From Janthinobacterium sp. (lineage in GTDB: Bacteria > Pseudomonadota > Gammaproteobacteria > Burkholderiales > Chitinibacteraceae), in assembly GCA_025360045.1 (NCBI GenBank), contig JANYCY010000063.1:1-52338 (forward strand): DNA of 52,338 nt. The letters run 5' to 3'. Within the stretch, counting starts at the first letter, position 1. Every line of letters begins with the position of its first letter. A program made the position numbers and the translations under genes. Of this stretch, positions 16,948 through 25,826 are shown one piece after another. Under the pieces are notes generated by a model. That model was not told the DNA's origin, ran no database searches, and worked only from the letters and a program-made list of their open reading frames with translations.

Positions 16948-16963
16948 TGCACATGCAAGGCCA
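16948..16963 (-). promoter_or_regulatory. Possible internal sigma-54 promoter before fliM
   Basis: Minus strand TGGCCTTGCATGTGCA keeps the GG-N10-GC spacing of sigma-54 promoters, but the -24 and -12 boxes deviate from TGGCAC and TTGC. About 110 bases before the fliM start. Confidence 0.3.
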
Positions 16964-16981
16964 GCCGTTTACATAAATCGA

Positions 16982-17518
16982 CTACTGAACAATGAATGTT
17001 GTGAAATTAACTGAAAGTACGCCTTCATCTTCACTTTCCGCACCCAAAATTTTATTCACTAATTCTTTAATTTCTTTACCCAGTTTATCCGTGCCATCAG
17101 GCGCTTTTACTTCCGCCATGGTTTTACCACGTAATAATTTATTAATTTGCCCCTGAATTTTGGGTGATAGCCCTTTTATTTTCTCGGCTAAATGTGCATC
17201 ACCCAATTCTAAAGAGATATCCGTCTGTAAAATGCCATCGCCATCTTCCGAGTGCAAATTAACAGTGAATTGTGGAAGCTTTTCAAATACAGCCGCATGC
17301 TCTTCTTTCTTTTTGTGGTCTTTCTTTTTCTTTTTAGCATCGTCATGGGCAGTGGCTTCGGCAGCCACTTCATCGGCAGCAGGATCGCTACTTTTGGTTA
17401 ACAGAAACGCTGCTACACCACCCACAATAATTAACAAGACTACTAATAGGCCGATTACAGCGAACAAAAGGATATTTTTCTTCGCTTTAGGCGTCGCTTC
17501 CACTTTGGCATCTGACAT
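16982..17518 (-). CDS. fliL: Flagellar basal-body protein FliL
   Basis: A 178-residue single-pass inner-membrane protein supporting the stator. The cytoplasmic N-terminus is basic; one helix follows (LLFAVIGLLVVLLIIVGGVAAFLL), then a charged linker with a lysine-rich stretch (DDAKKKKKDHKKKEEH) and the periplasmic FliL domain ending in VLSVNFTTFIVQ. I start at ATG 17518, five bases after AAGGTG. It follows fliK after 184 bases containing a strong hairpin. Confidence 0.93.
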   Translation of the reverse strand: MSDAKVEATPKAKKNILLFAVIGLLVVLLIIVGGVAAFLLTKSSDPAADEVAAEATAHDDAKKKKKDHKKKEEHAAVFEKLPQFTVNLHSEDGDGILQTDISLELGDAHLAEKIKGLSPKIQGQINKLLRGKTMAEVKAPDGTDKLGKEIKELVNKILGAESEDEGVLSVNFTTFIVQ

Positions 17519-17666
17519 CACATCACCTTGAATGGATTGAAATAATTTTAAAAATTAAGTATTTAGACCAGAACAAAGCGCCCCAATCAAAGAGCGAGGG
17601 GCGCGGGGCTTGGGAATAAGTGAATTGATTATAGCTTAAAAAGCATTAGCAAACAGAGAGTAAGCG

Positions 17667-17700
17667 GCGAGTCTTGTTGTAAAGCAACAAGACTCGCTTT
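17667..17700. terminator. Strong hairpin after fliK
   Basis: 13-base perfect stem, GCGAGTCTTGTTG (17667-17679) with CAACAAGACTCGC (17685-17697), five-base loop. A short T run follows only on the plus strand, so on the fliK (minus) side it may be a partial terminator or an mRNA-stabilising structure. Confidence 0.6.
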
Positions 17701-17702
17701 GA

Positions 17703-18830
17703 TTAAACGTAGAGATTTAAGCCACTGCGGGCCACGGGCAGGTGAACATCGGTCATCACACGCGGCTGACCATCGGCATAAGCACCGTTCAAATCGCCGA
17801 CAAACTGCTGTGCCCTAGATTGACGTTGCTGATTCATTTGCTGACTACTGGCTTGTTGCTGAGCCTGCTGTTGTGCATGCTGATTTAAAGAATCAGACGC
17901 CACTTGCACATTACTTAGCTGAATACCTTGATCAGCCAGCAACATTGTTAATCTAGGCGTGGCTGCCGCCAGCGCTTCGCGTACTGAAGCATGTTGCGAA
18001 CTAAACACCACACTCGCCTGCTCACCCGACATGGTTAAGCGTACTTCCATTGGACCTAAATGCGGTGGATTAAGCTGCATATCAATCTGCTGATGCTGAT
18101 CTTGCAACATCATCGATACACGTTGCGCAACCGCATCCCCCCAGCGTGAACTGCCCACCGCCTCAGTTACAGTGTGTTGAGGTAACGCAGGCTTTGCTTC
18201 CACCACAGGAGTGCGCAAAGCCACTTGAGGTGTGGCCTCAATTTTTGGCAACAAAACATTTTCTTTGGAGTTAGCAAGTAAGGCAGAAAAATCGTCAGCA
18301 GGAGCAGCAAACTCACCTGCGCCGGCCGCTTTTTGCCGTAAAGAGGCAAATTTTGCCGTATCAATACTGCCAGCTAAAGCGTTTTCTGGCTTCAAGCCTA
18401 GTTGATCTAGGTCGCTTAAATCTTTACCGTCTTTGAGCTCGCCATCCCCTAATAGGCCCTTACCCATCTTGCTTAAATCAAGCATTGCCAGATCGCCACT
18501 GACATCGCTACTGACATCGGTTTTAGCATCGGCCACAAGTGGCGTGACTTGAGCCACCACCGCTTGAGCTTGCAGCATCGCCAACCATGGCTGAATCGCT
18601 TGTGCGCTAGCGGCCGCAGATTGCTCCTCTGTACCTGCTTCGTGTTCATCTTTGTTAGTGCTAGCTGATGATTTTTGCTCCGCAGAATCAGGCTGGCCTT
18701 CCTGACGCGTATTCACTTCCCGCTCAAGCACCTTGGCAAACGGTTGCGCAGCCGCATCGGCCCCCATAGAAACAGAAGGGGTAGAACGATTAGTTTGTGC
18801 ACTGGCTGTAACAGTGAGATTGCTCGCCAT
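17703..18830 (-). CDS. fliK: Flagellar hook-length control protein FliK
   Basis: A 375-residue secreted molecular ruler and export switch. The N-terminal two thirds are low-complexity and alanine/serine/glutamine-rich; the conserved C-terminal Flg_hook domain carries MQLNPPHLGPMEVRLTM and ALAAATPRLTMLLADQGIQL, followed by a Gln-rich segment. I start at the ATG at 18830, eight bases after GAGGAG. First gene of fliKLMNOPQR, downstream of a consensus sigma-54 promoter. Confidence 0.9.
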   Translation of the reverse strand: MASNLTVTASAQTNRSTPSVSMGADAAAQPFAKVLEREVNTRQEGQPDSAEQKSSASTNKDEHEAGTEEQSAAASAQAIQPWLAMLQAQAVVAQVTPLVADAKTDVSSDVSGDLAMLDLSKMGKGLLGDGELKDGKDLSDLDQLGLKPENALAGSIDTAKFASLRQKAAGAGEFAAPADDFSALLANSKENVLLPKIEATPQVALRTPVVEAKPALPQHTVTEAVGSSRWGDAVAQRVSMMLQDQHQQIDMQLNPPHLGPMEVRLTMSGEQASVVFSSQHASVREALAAATPRLTMLLADQGIQLSNVQVASDSLNQHAQQQAQQQASSQQMNQQRQSRAQQFVGDLNGAYADGQPRVMTDVHLPVARSGLNLYV

Positions 18831-18878
18831 GACCATGGCTCCTCAATACGGGGTTAGAACGCAAGTAAACATAGCATA

Positions 18879-18894
18879 AGCAATTGCAGTGCCA
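18879..18894 (-). promoter_or_regulatory. Sigma-54 promoter of the fliK operon
   Basis: Minus strand TGGCAC-TGCAA-TTGCT matches the sigma-54 consensus with GG-N10-GC spacing. It lies about 50 bases before the fliK start, in the 96-base fliK/flhB divergent gap. Confidence 0.75.
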
Positions 18895-18926
18895 GCCCTG
18901 CTACACTTTAAAAAGAGGAGGAGTTT

Positions 18927-20063
18927 ATGGCTGAAGATTCAGATGCAGAACGCACGGAGCCCGCGTCGAGTAAGCGCCTTGATGATGCGCGAGCAAAAGG
19001 GCAAATCCCCAGATCACAAGAATTAGCCACCTTTTCAATTTTAATGGTGGGCATTGTGGCCCTTATCAAATTAGGGCCTGAGCTGCTGCAAACTTTAAAA
19101 GCCATTTTTATTGCCGAGCTAACCTTTAATCGCGCCACCATCGCCGACCCAAATCAAATGCTCTTGCACTTTATGAGTTCAAGCCATAAAGCATTGATGG
19201 CTTGCCTGCCCATTATTTTACCTTGCGCAGCGATCGCTATTATCACCCCTGTTTTAGTTGGAGGCTGGCTATTTACCTTTGATGCCTTAGCCCCCAATTT
19301 TGCCCGTATGGACCCCGTTGGCGGCATTGGCCGAATGTTTTCGCTAAAAAGCGTGGTCAATATGGTGAAGACCATTCTTAAATCAGGCCTTATTGGTGGT
19401 GTGGCAGCTTGGGTGCTATGGGATGAGAGAGCTCAATTTTTGCAACTCATCACCATGCCACTGGATGCTGGCCTGCCCTTTATGTGGGATATGGTTCAGC
19501 ACACCCTATTGCTCGTCATTAGCTCACTGGCGATTTTAGCGGCCATTGATGCGCCCTATCAGCTTTGGGATTATTACAAGGGTCTGCGCATGACCAAGGA
19601 AGAGGTCAAGCAAGAAGGGAAAGATGCAGAAGGCTCGGCGGAAGTAAAAGGTAAGATTCGTCAATTGCAACACGAAGCGGCAAGAAAGCGCATGATGAGC
19701 GAGATTCCAAAAGCGAATGTCATTGTCACCAACCCCACCCACTACGCCGTGGCACTGCAATATACCGAGAGCATGCGTGCGCCTAAAGTCGTCGCAAAAG
19801 GGGCATTTCTACTTGCAGAACGCATTATTGAATTAGGCAAAGAGCATAAAGTAGCCATTATCCGTACCCCGCCTTTTGCTCGAGCACTTTATCATCACGC
19901 TGAACTCGGGGCCGAGATCCCCGCTGCACTGTATACTGCGGCAGCCGAGGTATTGGCTTATATCTATCAGTTAAAACACTGGCAAAATTATGGTGGTGAT
20001 GAGCCGAATCTGGCTGACGAGCTGCCCGTGCCTAGCGAATTAGACCCTGGCGGTGAAGCATAA
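18927..20063 (+). CDS. flhB: Flagellar export protein FlhB
   Basis: A 378-residue substrate-specificity switch of the export gate. Starts with a charged tail (ERTEPASSKRLDDARAKGQIPRS), has four membrane helices, then the autocleaving cytoplasmic domain with the NPTH site in VTNPTHYAVAL (about residue 270). AGGAGGAG precedes the ATG by five bases. It diverges from fliK; flhA follows after 70 bases. Confidence 0.96.
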   Translation: MAEDSDAERTEPASSKRLDDARAKGQIPRSQELATFSILMVGIVALIKLGPELLQTLKAIFIAELTFNRATIADPNQMLLHFMSSSHKALMACLPIILPCAAIAIITPVLVGGWLFTFDALAPNFARMDPVGGIGRMFSLKSVVNMVKTILKSGLIGGVAAWVLWDERAQFLQLITMPLDAGLPFMWDMVQHTLLLVISSLAILAAIDAPYQLWDYYKGLRMTKEEVKQEGKDAEGSAEVKGKIRQLQHEAARKRMMSEIPKANVIVTNPTHYAVALQYTESMRAPKVVAKGAFLLAERIIELGKEHKVAIIRTPPFARALYHHAELGAEIPAALYTAAAEVLAYIYQLKHWQNYGGDEPNLADELPVPSELDPGGEA

Positions 20064-20133
20064 AGCATCACGATTAAGCAGCAATCATGCGCAAAATTTG
20101 AGTTTATTTAATTTATCCAGAGCTTAAAGCCCC

Positions 20134-22224
20134 ATGTGGCGTACTTTTAATTACAGCAAATTAGCCGGCCCCGCGCTGGTGCTTATGGTGCTCGGCATGA
20201 TGGTTCTGCCGCTGCCCGCGCTTGTGCTCGATTTCTTTTTTACCTTCAATATTGCGATTTCCATCATTGTGCTGATGGTGGCGCTTTACACCCGTAAGCC
20301 GCTCGAGTTCTCCAGCTTCCCCACTATTTTGCTGTTTACCACCCTACTACGGCTTTCTTTAAATGTCGCCTCAACCAAGCTGGTGCTGACGGAAGGCCAT
20401 ACAGGTGCAGATGCGGCGGGTAAGGTGATTGAAGCGTTTGGCCACGTTTTGATTGGCGATAATTTAACCGTTGGTGTCATCGGTTTTATTATTCTGACCA
20501 TTATTAACTTTGTGGTGATTACCAAGGGTGCTGGGCGAATTGCCGAGGTCTCTGCTCGCTTTACGCTGGATGCCATGCCTGGTAAGCAAATGGCCATTGA
20601 TGCCGATTTAAATGCTGGCATGATTGGGGAAGAAGACGCCAGACGTCGCCGCTCAGAAATCTCGCAAGAAGCTAATTTCTTCGGCTCCATGGATGGTGCA
20701 TCCAAGTTTGTACGGGGCGATGCAGTCGCGGGGATCATGATCATGGTGATCAATATCATCGGCGGCTTGGTGGTCGGCATGGCGCAGCATGATCTGCCTT
20801 TTGCCGAAGCGGGAAAAACCTACACCCTGCTGACTATCGGTGATGGCCTTGTGGCACAGATCCCCTCGCTGATTATCTCGGTCGCCGCAGGTATTGTGGT
20901 TTCACGCGTGGGGGATGGCGAAGATTTGTCCGAGCAAATCTTAGGCCAGATGTTTTCTCAGCCACAGGTTATGTATGTCACCTCCGGCGTTTTAGGCGTT
21001 TTAGGCATTATCCCTGGCATGCCGCATATGGCCTTTTTACTGATGGCATCGATTTTAGGTGGCATCGCTTGGCAGCTCGATCAGCGCAACAAAACAACAG
21101 CGCTCCAAACTGCTGCCGCAGAGGGGGGTGGTGCAGCAGGCGGGCCAGCCGCAGCGGGTGGCGCCCCCGCTGCAGCTCAGCCTTTACAAGAGGTTAGCTG
21201 GAATGACGTCCAACCTGTCGATCCGGTCGGATTGGAAGTGGGCTATCGGCTAATTCCGCTAGTCGATCGAAATCAAGATGGCGAATTACTGCGGCGTATT
21301 CGCGGGATTCGTAAGAAAATCGCCCAAGAGCTGGGGTTTTTAGTCCCTTCCGTACATATCCGCGATAATTTGGAACTCAAACCCAACCAATACCGTATCC
21401 AGCTCAAAGGGGTGGATGTAGGCACGGGTGAAGCATTTGCAGCGCAATGGCTGGCTATCAACCCTGGCAATGCGATTGGTCAGCTACCAGGCCCCCCCAC
21501 CCAAGACCCAACTTTTGGCCTACCTGCGGTTTGGATCGACGCTAATTTACGCGATCAAGCGCAAGCCTTTGGTTATACCGTGGTGGACGCTTCTACCGTA
21601 GTCGCCACGCATATTTCAAATATTTTACAAAGCCATTCCGCCGAGCTTTTAGGCCGCGAAGAAGTCCAGCAATTACTCGAGCATTTTGGCAAAGACGCCC
21701 CCAAGCTACTGGAAGACTTGGTTCCCAAGATTATTCCTGTCGGCACTTTACAAAAAGTATTACAAAACTTACTCGAAGAAGGGATGCATATTCGCGATTT
21801 GCGCAGCATCCTAGAAACACTGGCCGAACATATTACTCGCACCCAAAATATCGACGAGCTAACTGCTGCCGTGCGTGTCGCTTTGGGCCGAGCGATTGTT
21901 CATCAACTCTTCCCCGGCGAAAACGAATTGCAAGTTGTGACGCTTGAGCCACAACTCGAAAATATTTTACTCTCGGCTGTCTCTGGCAATTCGCAAGGCG
22001 GCTTAGAGCCTGGCCTTGCCGAGCGAGTACTCAAACAAGCCTCTGAATTATCTGAGCAATTAGAGCAGCAAGGCCTAAGCACCGTACTCATTGCCCCAGC
22101 CCAGCTACGCCCGATGCTAAGCCGCTTTTTACGCCGCTCTATTCCAGGATTACGTGTGATTGCGCATACCGAGATTCCCGACAGCAAAACCATTCGAATT
22201 GTGGGAATGTTAGGCGCGAATTAA
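20134..22224 (+). CDS. flhA: Flagellar export protein FlhA
   Basis: A 696-residue core of the export gate. Eight membrane helices in the first half contain the FHIPEP signature region (TTLLRLSLNVASTKLVL, VITKGAGRIAEVSARFTLDAMPGKQMAID, DADLNAGMIGEEDARRRR). A long cytoplasmic domain binds export chaperones and nonameric ring partners; it is joined by a Gly/Ala-rich linker near residue 330. The linker (GGGAAGGPAAAGGAPAAA) is longer than in enterics. Confidence 0.96.
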   Translation: MWRTFNYSKLAGPALVLMVLGMMVLPLPALVLDFFFTFNIAISIIVLMVALYTRKPLEFSSFPTILLFTTLLRLSLNVASTKLVLTEGHTGADAAGKVIEAFGHVLIGDNLTVGVIGFIILTIINFVVITKGAGRIAEVSARFTLDAMPGKQMAIDADLNAGMIGEEDARRRRSEISQEANFFGSMDGASKFVRGDAVAGIMIMVINIIGGLVVGMAQHDLPFAEAGKTYTLLTIGDGLVAQIPSLIISVAAGIVVSRVGDGEDLSEQILGQMFSQPQVMYVTSGVLGVLGIIPGMPHMAFLLMASILGGIAWQLDQRNKTTALQTAAAEGGGAAGGPAAAGGAPAAAQPLQEVSWNDVQPVDPVGLEVGYRLIPLVDRNQDGELLRRIRGIRKKIAQELGFLVPSVHIRDNLELKPNQYRIQLKGVDVGTGEAFAAQWLAINPGNAIGQLPGPPTQDPTFGLPAVWIDANLRDQAQAFGYTVVDASTVVATHISNILQSHSAELLGREEVQQLLEHFGKDAPKLLEDLVPKIIPVGTLQKVLQNLLEEGMHIRDLRSILETLAEHITRTQNIDELTAAVRVALGRAIVHQLFPGENELQVVTLEPQLENILLSAVSGNSQGGLEPGLAERVLKQASELSEQLEQQGLSTVLIAPAQLRPMLSRFLRRSIPGLRVIAHTEIPDSKTIRIVGMLGAN

Positions 22225-22392
22225 TCGCAAATAATGCCCTGTAAAACAAATTAAAGAATAATTACCTAATTAAGCTAGGTATGCTTAAGAGTAAACTGAC
22301 AAAACATACTAAAATACACGCGGCTAAACTGTATATTTCATACGCATTGGCTTGCATGAGGATAATCTTTTGTTTTCAGACGGCAACTGGAT

Positions 22393-23961
22393 ATGGTCGT
22401 AAAAAAGTTCTACGGGGCGACTACGCGTGACGCGCTGCGTCAGGTTCGTGACGAACTTGGCCCAGATGCGCTTATCTTATCCAACCGTCAGGTGTCTGGT
22501 GGTGGCATAGAGATCATGGCGGTCGCCGATGCCGACGTCGCCGCGCTAACCAACGTCCCAAGCGTTGCCGCACAGCCTCGACCTGCGCCACAGCAAAATA
22601 CCCGTGGCGCACAAAATGGTGCGAAGCTACTACAAAGTGCGCAAGCTGCTGCGCCAATCAGCAAAGCCCTCGCCCGCTCTTACGCCATCCCTGATGATGA
22701 CGATGAAGAACCTAGCACCGATCATATTTTGCACGATGAGCCGCTCGTTTTACGCAGCAATCGCCCTAACCCAGTACCAGAGCCTGCGCCACGCCAGCCA
22801 GCGCCTGTCCCCGCCCCCATTCCGCTCGATAGCAATCCAGAATATCAGCAACCTAGACCTAGCCGCCCAGCACCACGCCCTGCGCCGCCTCCACCTAAGC
22901 GTTCAGCCTCAGAGCGGGCTTTGCCTACTTTTAGCTTTGAAGACGATCAAGCACCCGCAGCACAAAACCCAGCAGACAAAGAAGCGATGGATGGCATTGC
23001 GCGGGAAATCCGCCTCTTGCGGGGCTTGCTAGAAAGCCAGCTGGCAGGCATGGCCTGGGGCGAATTATCGCGCCATGCGCCTGAAAAACTCGAAGCCTTG
23101 CGCCAACTTTTATCCGCCGGATTTTGCCCTGCGCTTTCACGCCAACTGGTTGAAAAAATGCCAGCGCAAATGAGCTTGGATCAAGGCATGCGCTGGGTTA
23201 AAGCCGCGCTCACGCATAATCTGGCCGCCGCCACAACGGATGACGATCTAATCAACCGTGGCGGAATCTACGCACTGATCGGCCCAACCGGTGTGGGTAA
23301 AACCACGACAGTCGCTAAGCTAGCGGCGCGTTGTGCGCTCTTGCACGGGCCAGATTCGGTGGCCCTGCTCACCACGGACAGCTACCGGATTGGTGCACAC
23401 GATCAGCTGCGTATTTACGGCCGCATCATCGGCGTGCCGGTGCATGAAGTTAAAGACGAAACCGATTTGCAATTTACCCTTGCCGATCTGAGCGAAAAAC
23501 ATTTAGTGCTGATCGATACCGTTGGTATGGGACAGCGCGATCAGCGCATCAGCGAGCAACTGGCATTATTTGATGAAGACAATGTATCAACCCTATTGCT
23601 ACTCGCCGCTAATGCTCAGACAGGCACGCTAGACGATGTGGCACGCCGCTATCGCAATAGCCATTTAGCCGGCTGCATCCTGACTAAGCTGGATGAGACC
23701 ATGAATTTGGGTGGCTGCCTTGATGTGGCGATTCGGCATAAATTGCGCCTGCACTTTTTAACCAATGGGCAGCGTGTGCCTGAAGACCTGCATCGCGCCA
23801 ATGTGTCGTATCTGGTTGATCGAGCCTTCAGAGGCGAAACACAAAACAGTGCGTTTACCCTCAAACCGGATGAATTCCCACTCTTTATGGGTGCGCAAGG
23901 CGGCACGATGGATAGCCCGCTGGATTTCAATATGAACCATGCGAGCCATTCTCGTGGCTAG
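22393..23961 (+). CDS. flhF: Flagellar placement GTPase FlhF
   Basis: A 522-residue SRP-type GTPase setting flagellar number and polar position. The N-terminal region starts KKFYGATTRDALRQVRDELGP; a long proline-rich linker (about residues 60-190) follows; then the NG domain with P-loop GPTGVGKTTT at about residue 297, TTDSYRIGAHDQL, LIDTVGMGQRD and TKLDETMNLGG. The last bases overlap flhG by 23. Confidence 0.94.
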   Translation: MVVKKFYGATTRDALRQVRDELGPDALILSNRQVSGGGIEIMAVADADVAALTNVPSVAAQPRPAPQQNTRGAQNGAKLLQSAQAAAPISKALARSYAIPDDDDEEPSTDHILHDEPLVLRSNRPNPVPEPAPRQPAPVPAPIPLDSNPEYQQPRPSRPAPRPAPPPPKRSASERALPTFSFEDDQAPAAQNPADKEAMDGIAREIRLLRGLLESQLAGMAWGELSRHAPEKLEALRQLLSAGFCPALSRQLVEKMPAQMSLDQGMRWVKAALTHNLAAATTDDDLINRGGIYALIGPTGVGKTTTVAKLAARCALLHGPDSVALLTTDSYRIGAHDQLRIYGRIIGVPVHEVKDETDLQFTLADLSEKHLVLIDTVGMGQRDQRISEQLALFDEDNVSTLLLLAANAQTGTLDDVARRYRNSHLAGCILTKLDETMNLGGCLDVAIRHKLRLHFLTNGQRVPEDLHRANVSYLVDRAFRGETQNSAFTLKPDEFPLFMGAQGGTMDSPLDFNMNHASHSRG

Positions 23962-24841
23962 TCTTTGGTCTGATCAAGCCGCGGGCTTACGCGCCATGAT
24001 TGCTCCTACGCCTTGCCGCAGCATCAGCCTCAATGGCGGTCGCGGTGGCAGCGGCACGACCACGCTGGCCATTAACTTGGCCGCAGCGCTGGCCGAGCGC
24101 AATCGTGAAGTGATTTTATTAGACGAATTCACCGGCATGGGCAATGCTGCCCACCGCATGCGACTAGAGCAAAAACACGAGCTAGATCACGTGCTGCGTC
24201 GTGAAGTCACACTGGCCGATACCCTGCTTGCCACCGAAGCAGGTTTTTCTATTTTGCCGATCAGCGCTAAAGCCACCGTGTTAAGCAGCCTGAATGAGCG
24301 CGAGCTGACATGGCTATCTGCCGAATTTGAACAACTCACCCAATACGCCGAGTTTTTACTGCTCGACACCCGACCATCAGCCAGCCATGGCGTGCCCTGC
24401 CTTAGCCTTGCCGCCGACGATGTGATGGTGATTGTATCGAATAGCGCCGAATCGCTGACCGATGCTTACGCCACCATTAAATTACTCGGCACCGAATACG
24501 CGAGGCGCGATTTCCGGATTTTAGTCAATCGCGTTGATACCATTACCGAAGCAGGACTGATTTTTAATCGCCTTAAAAGCGTGGCCAAGCAGTATTTGGG
24601 CGATGCGGTGCAAATGAAGTTGATCGGCTACGTGCCCGAAGACGAAAAGCTCAAACGAGCATCCCGTTTGGGTCGTACCGTACTCGACGCCTTTCCTGAC
24701 GCCGATGCCAGCCATGCTTTTCGCCAACTCGCCGATGTAATGCTGCGCTGGCGCAAGCCTATCCATAGTGTAGACAGCACTGGTTTTCTCTACCGCTTAG
24801 TAGAATCCAGCCGCCTGCTGACTGAACAACTCCAGCACTAG
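23939..24841 (+). CDS. flhG: FlhG/FleN-type MinD-like protein, degenerate P-loop
   Basis: A 300-residue MinD/ParA-fold partner of FlhF that limits flagellar number. The start WSDQAAGLRAM corresponds to the DQAxGLR activation helix that stimulates FlhF. The deviant Walker A is GRGGSGTTT at about residues 36-44, where family members carry GKGGVGKTT, so both lysines are missing. The switch region LLDEFTGMGNA also departs from the usual LDADLGLAN. The fold otherwise runs through to LTEQLQH. It overlaps flhF and is followed 34 bases on by a convergent unrelated gene, not by fliA. Confidence 0.88.
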   Translation: MRAILVASLWSDQAAGLRAMIAPTPCRSISLNGGRGGSGTTTLAINLAAALAERNREVILLDEFTGMGNAAHRMRLEQKHELDHVLRREVTLADTLLATEAGFSILPISAKATVLSSLNERELTWLSAEFEQLTQYAEFLLLDTRPSASHGVPCLSLAADDVMVIVSNSAESLTDAYATIKLLGTEYARRDFRILVNRVDTITEAGLIFNRLKSVAKQYLGDAVQMKLIGYVPEDEKLKRASRLGRTVLDAFPDADASHAFRQLADVMLRWRKPIHSVDSTGFLYRLVESSRLLTEQLQH

Positions 24842-24875
24842 TACATAGGAGTTGAAACTGCTACCTCAGCAGGGA

Positions 24876-25688
24876 CTAACGCCGCTTAAATGGGTGCATC
24901 AACTGGCCGAGTGCATCGGCTTCCATCGGCTCATCAATACCATAGCGCTGTGGCAGGGTATTAGGCAGATGCAAGCTTGCAAATACTCGATCAATAAAAG
25001 GGAACATGGCGGCGTAGTTATGATCACGTTGGCCATGAGCTTCATTAGCATGGTGCCAATGATGAAACGCTGGTGTTGCGATCAGCCATTCCAGCGGCCC
25101 AAAGCGCCAGCGCACATTGGCGTGCACAAAAAAGCCCCAAACTATCCCTGCGGCGAAAATAAGCAACGTGGATAAATCGGCCATACCGCTCGCTTGCGGG
25201 CGCGCCAAGCCAACGATATATAACACGACAAAACTTAGCCAACGCGTAAAGACAATTTCAAAAGGATGGGCACGGGCGCTCACCAGCCAATCCAGCTGCT
25301 CGGCACTATGGTGCACCGCGTGAAAGCGCCACAAACTCGGCACTTGGTGCATGGCACGGTGAACAAAATAGTAGGCAATATCGCCGACCAGCAAGCCCAA
25401 AAGCGCACGCATGCTCATGGACAAATTGAGAGCCCAGTCTTGCAGGCCACTGGGCACCAAGAGCGACAAGCCCAAAGCCGTCATGCTCAGCATGGGTACG
25501 ATCGCCAACTTAAACAACAGGCCATTGCCAAAAAAGTAGCCCAGATCTTGCCAATAAGTGGGCCGTAGCCCCTTACTGGTACGGGCGGCAAAAAGCTTTT
25601 CAGCCCCGCCCAGTAGTAGCAAAAGCAGCAAGAACCAAATACTCAAGCGCAGCAACTCTAAGGCTACGTTTTGCCAAGATAAGGTCAT
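24876..25688 (-). CDS. Sterol desaturase / fatty acid hydroxylase family protein
   Basis: A 270-residue membrane di-iron enzyme candidate. Several helices occupy the first 100 residues; the histidine clusters HRAMH, HAVHH, HPFE and HHWHH follow, in the order of the fatty acid hydroxylase superfamily. The substrate is unknown; related bacterial proteins act on lipids or carotenoids. I start at ATG 25688, seven bases after AAGGA. Monocistronic, convergent with flhG; it is not a motility gene, yet it lies between flhG and fliA. Confidence 0.88.
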   Translation of the reverse strand: MTLSWQNVALELLRLSIWFLLLLLLLGGAEKLFAARTSKGLRPTYWQDLGYFFGNGLLFKLAIVPMLSMTALGLSLLVPSGLQDWALNLSMSMRALLGLLVGDIAYYFVHRAMHQVPSLWRFHAVHHSAEQLDWLVSARAHPFEIVFTRWLSFVVLYIVGLARPQASGMADLSTLLIFAAGIVWGFFVHANVRWRFGPLEWLIATPAFHHWHHANEAHGQRDHNYAAMFPFIDRVFASLHLPNTLPQRYGIDEPMEADALGQLMHPFKRR

Positions 25689-25768
25689 TGCAAGATCCTT
25701 TTCCGAACACAAGTAAACGTACAAAACTAAAACAAGCAGGGAATCTGCATTTCATCATCTTAGAGCAC

Positions 25769-25793
25769 AAAAAAGGGCCTGCAGACAGGCCCC
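25769..25793 (-). terminator. Terminator of the PEP-CTERM gene
   Basis: Minus strand GGGCCTG-tctg-CAGGCCC (25792-25775) followed by TTTTTT. Confidence 0.85.
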
Positions 25794-25826
25794 TTCAATT
25801 AAAAAACACACCCCAATTCTTAAAAA

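Noticed and set aside
20286-20780. Minus-strand frame of 164 codons inside flhA
   Set aside because: Antisense to a strongly supported gene; product is a mirror of flhA codon bias.
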